Of a stretch of 8,358 bases of DNA, positions 6,023-8,358 are shown piece after piece. The stretch lies in the NCBI GenBank assembly GCA_049790315.1, contig JBAQYV010000018.1:1-8358 (forward strand). Direction: 5' to 3'. The stretch's first letter is position 1. Each line of letters begins with the position of its first letter. The translations under genes were made by a program, and so were the position numbers. This DNA comes from DASPOJ01 sp049790315. Lineage in GTDB: Bacteria > Acidobacteriota > Terriglobia > Acidiferrales > UBA7541. The notes below the pieces were generated by a model that was not told the DNA's origin, did not search any database, and saw only the letters and a list, made by a program, of their open reading frames with translations.

Positions 6023-8194
6023 TCAATTCATTTTCTTGCGCGCGAAATAATATTGCGACACCATCAGCAACGCGAACATCGACAGCGCGAAAACATGGCT
6101 CGCGGCGAGATTAGCCGCGATCCGCGGCCCGATCTGAAACAGGCCGGGCCGGAAGATGTGATATTTAAATTCCTGATCTTCAAGCAGCGCGATCACGATC
6201 CCAAACAATCCAAAAATCCCGCCCCCGGCAATCAGTCCGCTCGCGTAAAGCGGACCGGGCCCGGTCTCGCCTTCCGCTTGTCCCGCCTCCGGCTTGCGCC
6301 CCCGCTCGGCCAACCAGCGAACCATTCCGCCCGCGAAAATCGCGGACGTCGTCGCGATCGAAAGATACGAGCCCACGGCAAATGGTAGCGAACGCACTCC
6401 CAGCAATTCCACCGCGATCACAAGAAATACTCCGAGGAGCACCAGCCGCCAAGGTAACTGATGATTCAGAATGCCGTTGATCACCGTAGCCATCAGCCGT
6501 GCCTGCGGAGCCGCGGCCTTATCGCTTCCAATTCCCTGCACCCACTGAATTTCGATTTCGTGCGTTGTGGGGTCGTATAGATATTTTCCGTCGGGCACTT
6601 CGCGCGAGCCGATCGCGTTGATCAGCACATACGTTTTTCCCTGATAGGAATAATTCTGATTTTCCACCTGCGCGCCCTGCGGAAGACTGCTGATGTTCAC
6701 GGCAATTTGCACCGGCTTGTATTCGGCCAAGCCCACGTTCATCAACTTGAGCGTGCCGCCGATCGCGAATACCGAAGCCATCGCTCCGATAATCAGCGCG
6801 AGCTGTTGTTTCGACGGCGTAGCGCCCACCAAGTAGCCAGTCTTCAAATCCTGCGATGTGCCGCCGCCATTGGCCGAAGCCACGCACACCACGCCGCCAA
6901 TCGTCAGCGCCAGCACCGCATAATTCCCGTGCGTCCAGCCCGCCACCAGAAACATCGCGCAAGTGGCCATCAGCGTGGCGATCGCCATCCCGCTGATCGG
7001 ATTTGAGCTGCTGCCGATCAATCCGCAAATACGCGACGATACCGTGACGAACAAAAATCCGAAAACCACCACAAACACGGCCGCCGCCATATTCCCGGCG
7101 AAGGAAGTTTCCGCACCGGGGATCGGCCGAAATGTCAAAAGCGCCCACATCATCGCCAGCACCGCGATCGACCCGATCACCACAACCTTCATCGAAAGGT
7201 CGCGTTCGGTGCGACTCACCGCCGGCGCGCCGCCCGCCGCGGCTCCCGCGCGCACGTCTCTCAGCCCCGCGCGCAACGCGCTCCAAATCGTCGGCAAAGT
7301 TTTCGCCAACGTGATCACGCCCGCCGCGGCCACGGCGCCCGCGCCCATCGGACGAACATAACTCGCCCACAACTGGTCGGACGTCATCAGCGGAATTGGA
7401 ATCGTGCTGGGATACAGCGCCATCCCCGGCGCGAGCGATCCGAAAAATTTGATCGCCGGCATCAGCACCAGCCACGAAAATACGCCGCCCGAAAGAATCA
7501 CTCCCGCGATGCGCGGCCCGATAATGTAGCCCACACCGAGATATTCCGGCGTGATGTTTGAACGCAGCGACGCCCCCGGCAGCCATTTCGGATCGTAAGT
7601 CGGCGTGTCGCGCCAGATGTTGAACGTGTTCATCAGCACGGAATATCCGCCGCCCAGGCCCAGTCCCCAGAACACGCGGCTCGCAAATGATCCGCCGCGA
7701 TCTCCCGCCACCAACACATCGGCGCACGCCGTGCCTTCCGGATACAAAAGGTTCCCGTGCTCTTTCACGATCAATTGCCGCCGCAGCGGAATCATGAACA
7801 GCACGCCCAGCCAGCCGCCGATCAGCGCCAGGAAAAATACGCTCCAATATTGCAGCGGATAGCCCAAAAAAATCAGCGCAGGCAGCGTGAAGATCACGCC
7901 ACCGGCAATCGATTCGCCGGCTGAGCCTGTCGTTTGCACGATATTGTTTTCGAGGATGCTGACTTTTCCCAGGCCGCGAAGAATGCTGATCGAAAGCACC
8001 GCGATGGGAATCGAAGCCGATACCGTAAGTCCTGCGCGCAAGCCCACATACACCGTGACCGCGCCGAAAAACAGCCCGGCGACGATGCCCAGCAGAATCG
8101 CGCGCAGCGTAAACTCCGGCAGATTCTGTTCCGGCGGAATATACGGCCGGAATTCATCAGCTGGAGCCGTCGAACTCCACGGCTTACTTGCCAC
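6023..8194 (-). CDS. OPT-family oligopeptide transporter
   Basis: This 723-residue inner-membrane carrier belongs to the oligopeptide transporter (OPT) family, proton-coupled importers of small peptides and, in some branches, metal-siderophore complexes; the substrate here is not predictable. Family segments include NNIVQTTGSAGESIAGG (83-99), YPEGTACADVL (151-161), GLIGSSSNPISGM (391-403) and GGGTSQDLKTGYLVGATP (443-460), then APQARLMATVINGIL (562-576). About 15-16 hydrophobic helices can be counted, from residue 30 to 715. A hydrophilic stretch at about 494-558, predicted beta-rich by eye, interrupts the helices and makes the protein longer than many bacterial members. The start is GTG; the codon directly before it is an in-frame TGA, so no longer N-terminus is possible. 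A GGTGG-rich stretch lies almost against the GTG, an unusually tight ribosome binding site. It is the promoter-proximal gene of the - strand cluster. Confidence 0.95.
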   Translation of the reverse strand: MASKPWSSTAPADEFRPYIPPEQNLPEFTLRAILLGIVAGLFFGAVTVYVGLRAGLTVSASIPIAVLSISILRGLGKVSILENNIVQTTGSAGESIAGGVIFTLPALIFLGYPLQYWSVFFLALIGGWLGVLFMIPLRRQLIVKEHGNLLYPEGTACADVLVAGDRGGSFASRVFWGLGLGGGYSVLMNTFNIWRDTPTYDPKWLPGASLRSNITPEYLGVGYIIGPRIAGVILSGGVFSWLVLMPAIKFFGSLAPGMALYPSTIPIPLMTSDQLWASYVRPMGAGAVAAAGVITLAKTLPTIWSALRAGLRDVRAGAAAGGAPAVSRTERDLSMKVVVIGSIAVLAMMWALLTFRPIPGAETSFAGNMAAAVFVVVFGFLFVTVSSRICGLIGSSSNPISGMAIATLMATCAMFLVAGWTHGNYAVLALTIGGVVCVASANGGGTSQDLKTGYLVGATPSKQQLALIIGAMASVFAIGGTLKLMNVGLAEYKPVQIAVNISSLPQGAQVENQNYSYQGKTYVLINAIGSREVPDGKYLYDPTTHEIEIQWVQGIGSDKAAAPQARLMATVINGILNHQLPWRLVLLGVFLVIAVELLGVRSLPFAVGSYLSIATTSAIFAGGMVRWLAERGRKPEAGQAEGETGPGPLYASGLIAGGGIFGLFGIVIALLEDQEFKYHIFRPGLFQIGPRIAANLAASHVFALSMFALLMVSQYYFARKKMN

Positions 8195-8358
8195 TCACCA
8201 CCCCCGCGCGTCAGCGCATGGCCCCGACGATGCCCTCGGGATGCCGGGCATTATGGCCCAGATTGCGGCGCTCGAATACTGTATTAGCAAGCAGGTTTGC
8301 CGAAGTATGAAGCCGCGCGCACACACGCATGCTTCAAGTGTCGCGATAAACACAACCG
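8195..8358. promoter_or_regulatory. Leader region upstream of the OPT transporter
   Basis: These 164 bases up to the window edge lie upstream of the - strand cluster and should contain its promoter (inference), but no convincing -35/-10 pair was found. CATAAT on the - strand at about 8250-8255 resembles a -10 box, without a good -35 box 17 nt upstream. Two symmetrical sequences stand out: the odd palindrome AATACTGTATT (8275-8285) and the inverted repeat TGAAGC (8308-8313) / GCTTCA (8331-8336). Short frames on both strands are open here but none looks like a real gene, and some may be clipped by the window edge. Confidence 0.35.

Noticed and set aside
5179..6114. + strand open frame of 311 codons across the rhomboid start, the TMEM175-like gene and the transporter end
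   Set aside because: Its product is Arg/Gln/His-rich and lacks domains; it spans two intergenic gaps and three - strand genes that have clear family signatures.
6519..7847. - strand open frame of 442 codons in another frame of the transporter gene
   Set aside because: It has the same strand and region as the OPT gene but a polar Arg/Gly/Asp-rich translation with no membrane helices; it is open because of GC-biased codon use.
8218..8358. Short + strand frames (from ATG at 8218, ending 8310, and from ATG at 8241, open to the edge), considered as a divergent gene
   Set aside because: Neither has a ribosome binding site or a recognisable sequence. The second could be the start of a gene beyond the window, but nothing here supports it.

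Overview
The window looks like an ordinary stretch of chromosome from a GC-rich Gram-negative bacterium, most likely an Acidobacteriota. The main pointer is an exported protein of the 'VWFA-related Acidobacterial domain' type. The GC-biased third codon positions and the general look of the secreted M20 peptidase and OPT transporter agree with this. No mobile element, CRISPR array, tRNA or rRNA gene was recognised.

Layout, left to right. The last 43 codons of an unrecognised + strand gene end at 134. Facing it on the - strand is a signal-peptide-bearing VWFA-related protein (178-1302). A 196-bp divergent intergenic region (1303-1498) separates that gene from two + strand genes that probably form an operon. 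These are an exported M20-family metallopeptidase (1499-2962) and, 52 bp further on, pyruvate kinase (3015-4487). The pyruvate kinase stop codon directly abuts, with no base between, the stop codon of a three-gene - strand cluster. In transcription order that cluster is an OPT-family oligopeptide transporter (8194-6023), a TMEM175/DUF1211-type six-helix membrane protein (5958-5326) and a rhomboid intramembrane serine protease (5267-4488). Gaps inside the cluster are only 64 and 58 bp. The last 164 bases (8195-8358) hold the leader of the transporter and no gene I can support.

How the genes may work together is inference. The M20 peptidase (exported hydrolysis) and the OPT carrier (uptake) would fit a peptide-scavenging lifestyle, with pyruvate kinase feeding central carbon metabolism. 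The TMEM175-like protein and rhomboid are membrane proteins whose partners cannot be read from the sequence. I did not find an evident novel multi-gene system. The points worth a second look are a degenerate metal site in the VWFA domain, a potassium-independent-type signature in pyruvate kinase, an Asp-to-Asn change at a likely metal-ligand position of the M20 peptidase, a soluble insert in the OPT transporter, and the zero-gap tail-to-tail gene junction.
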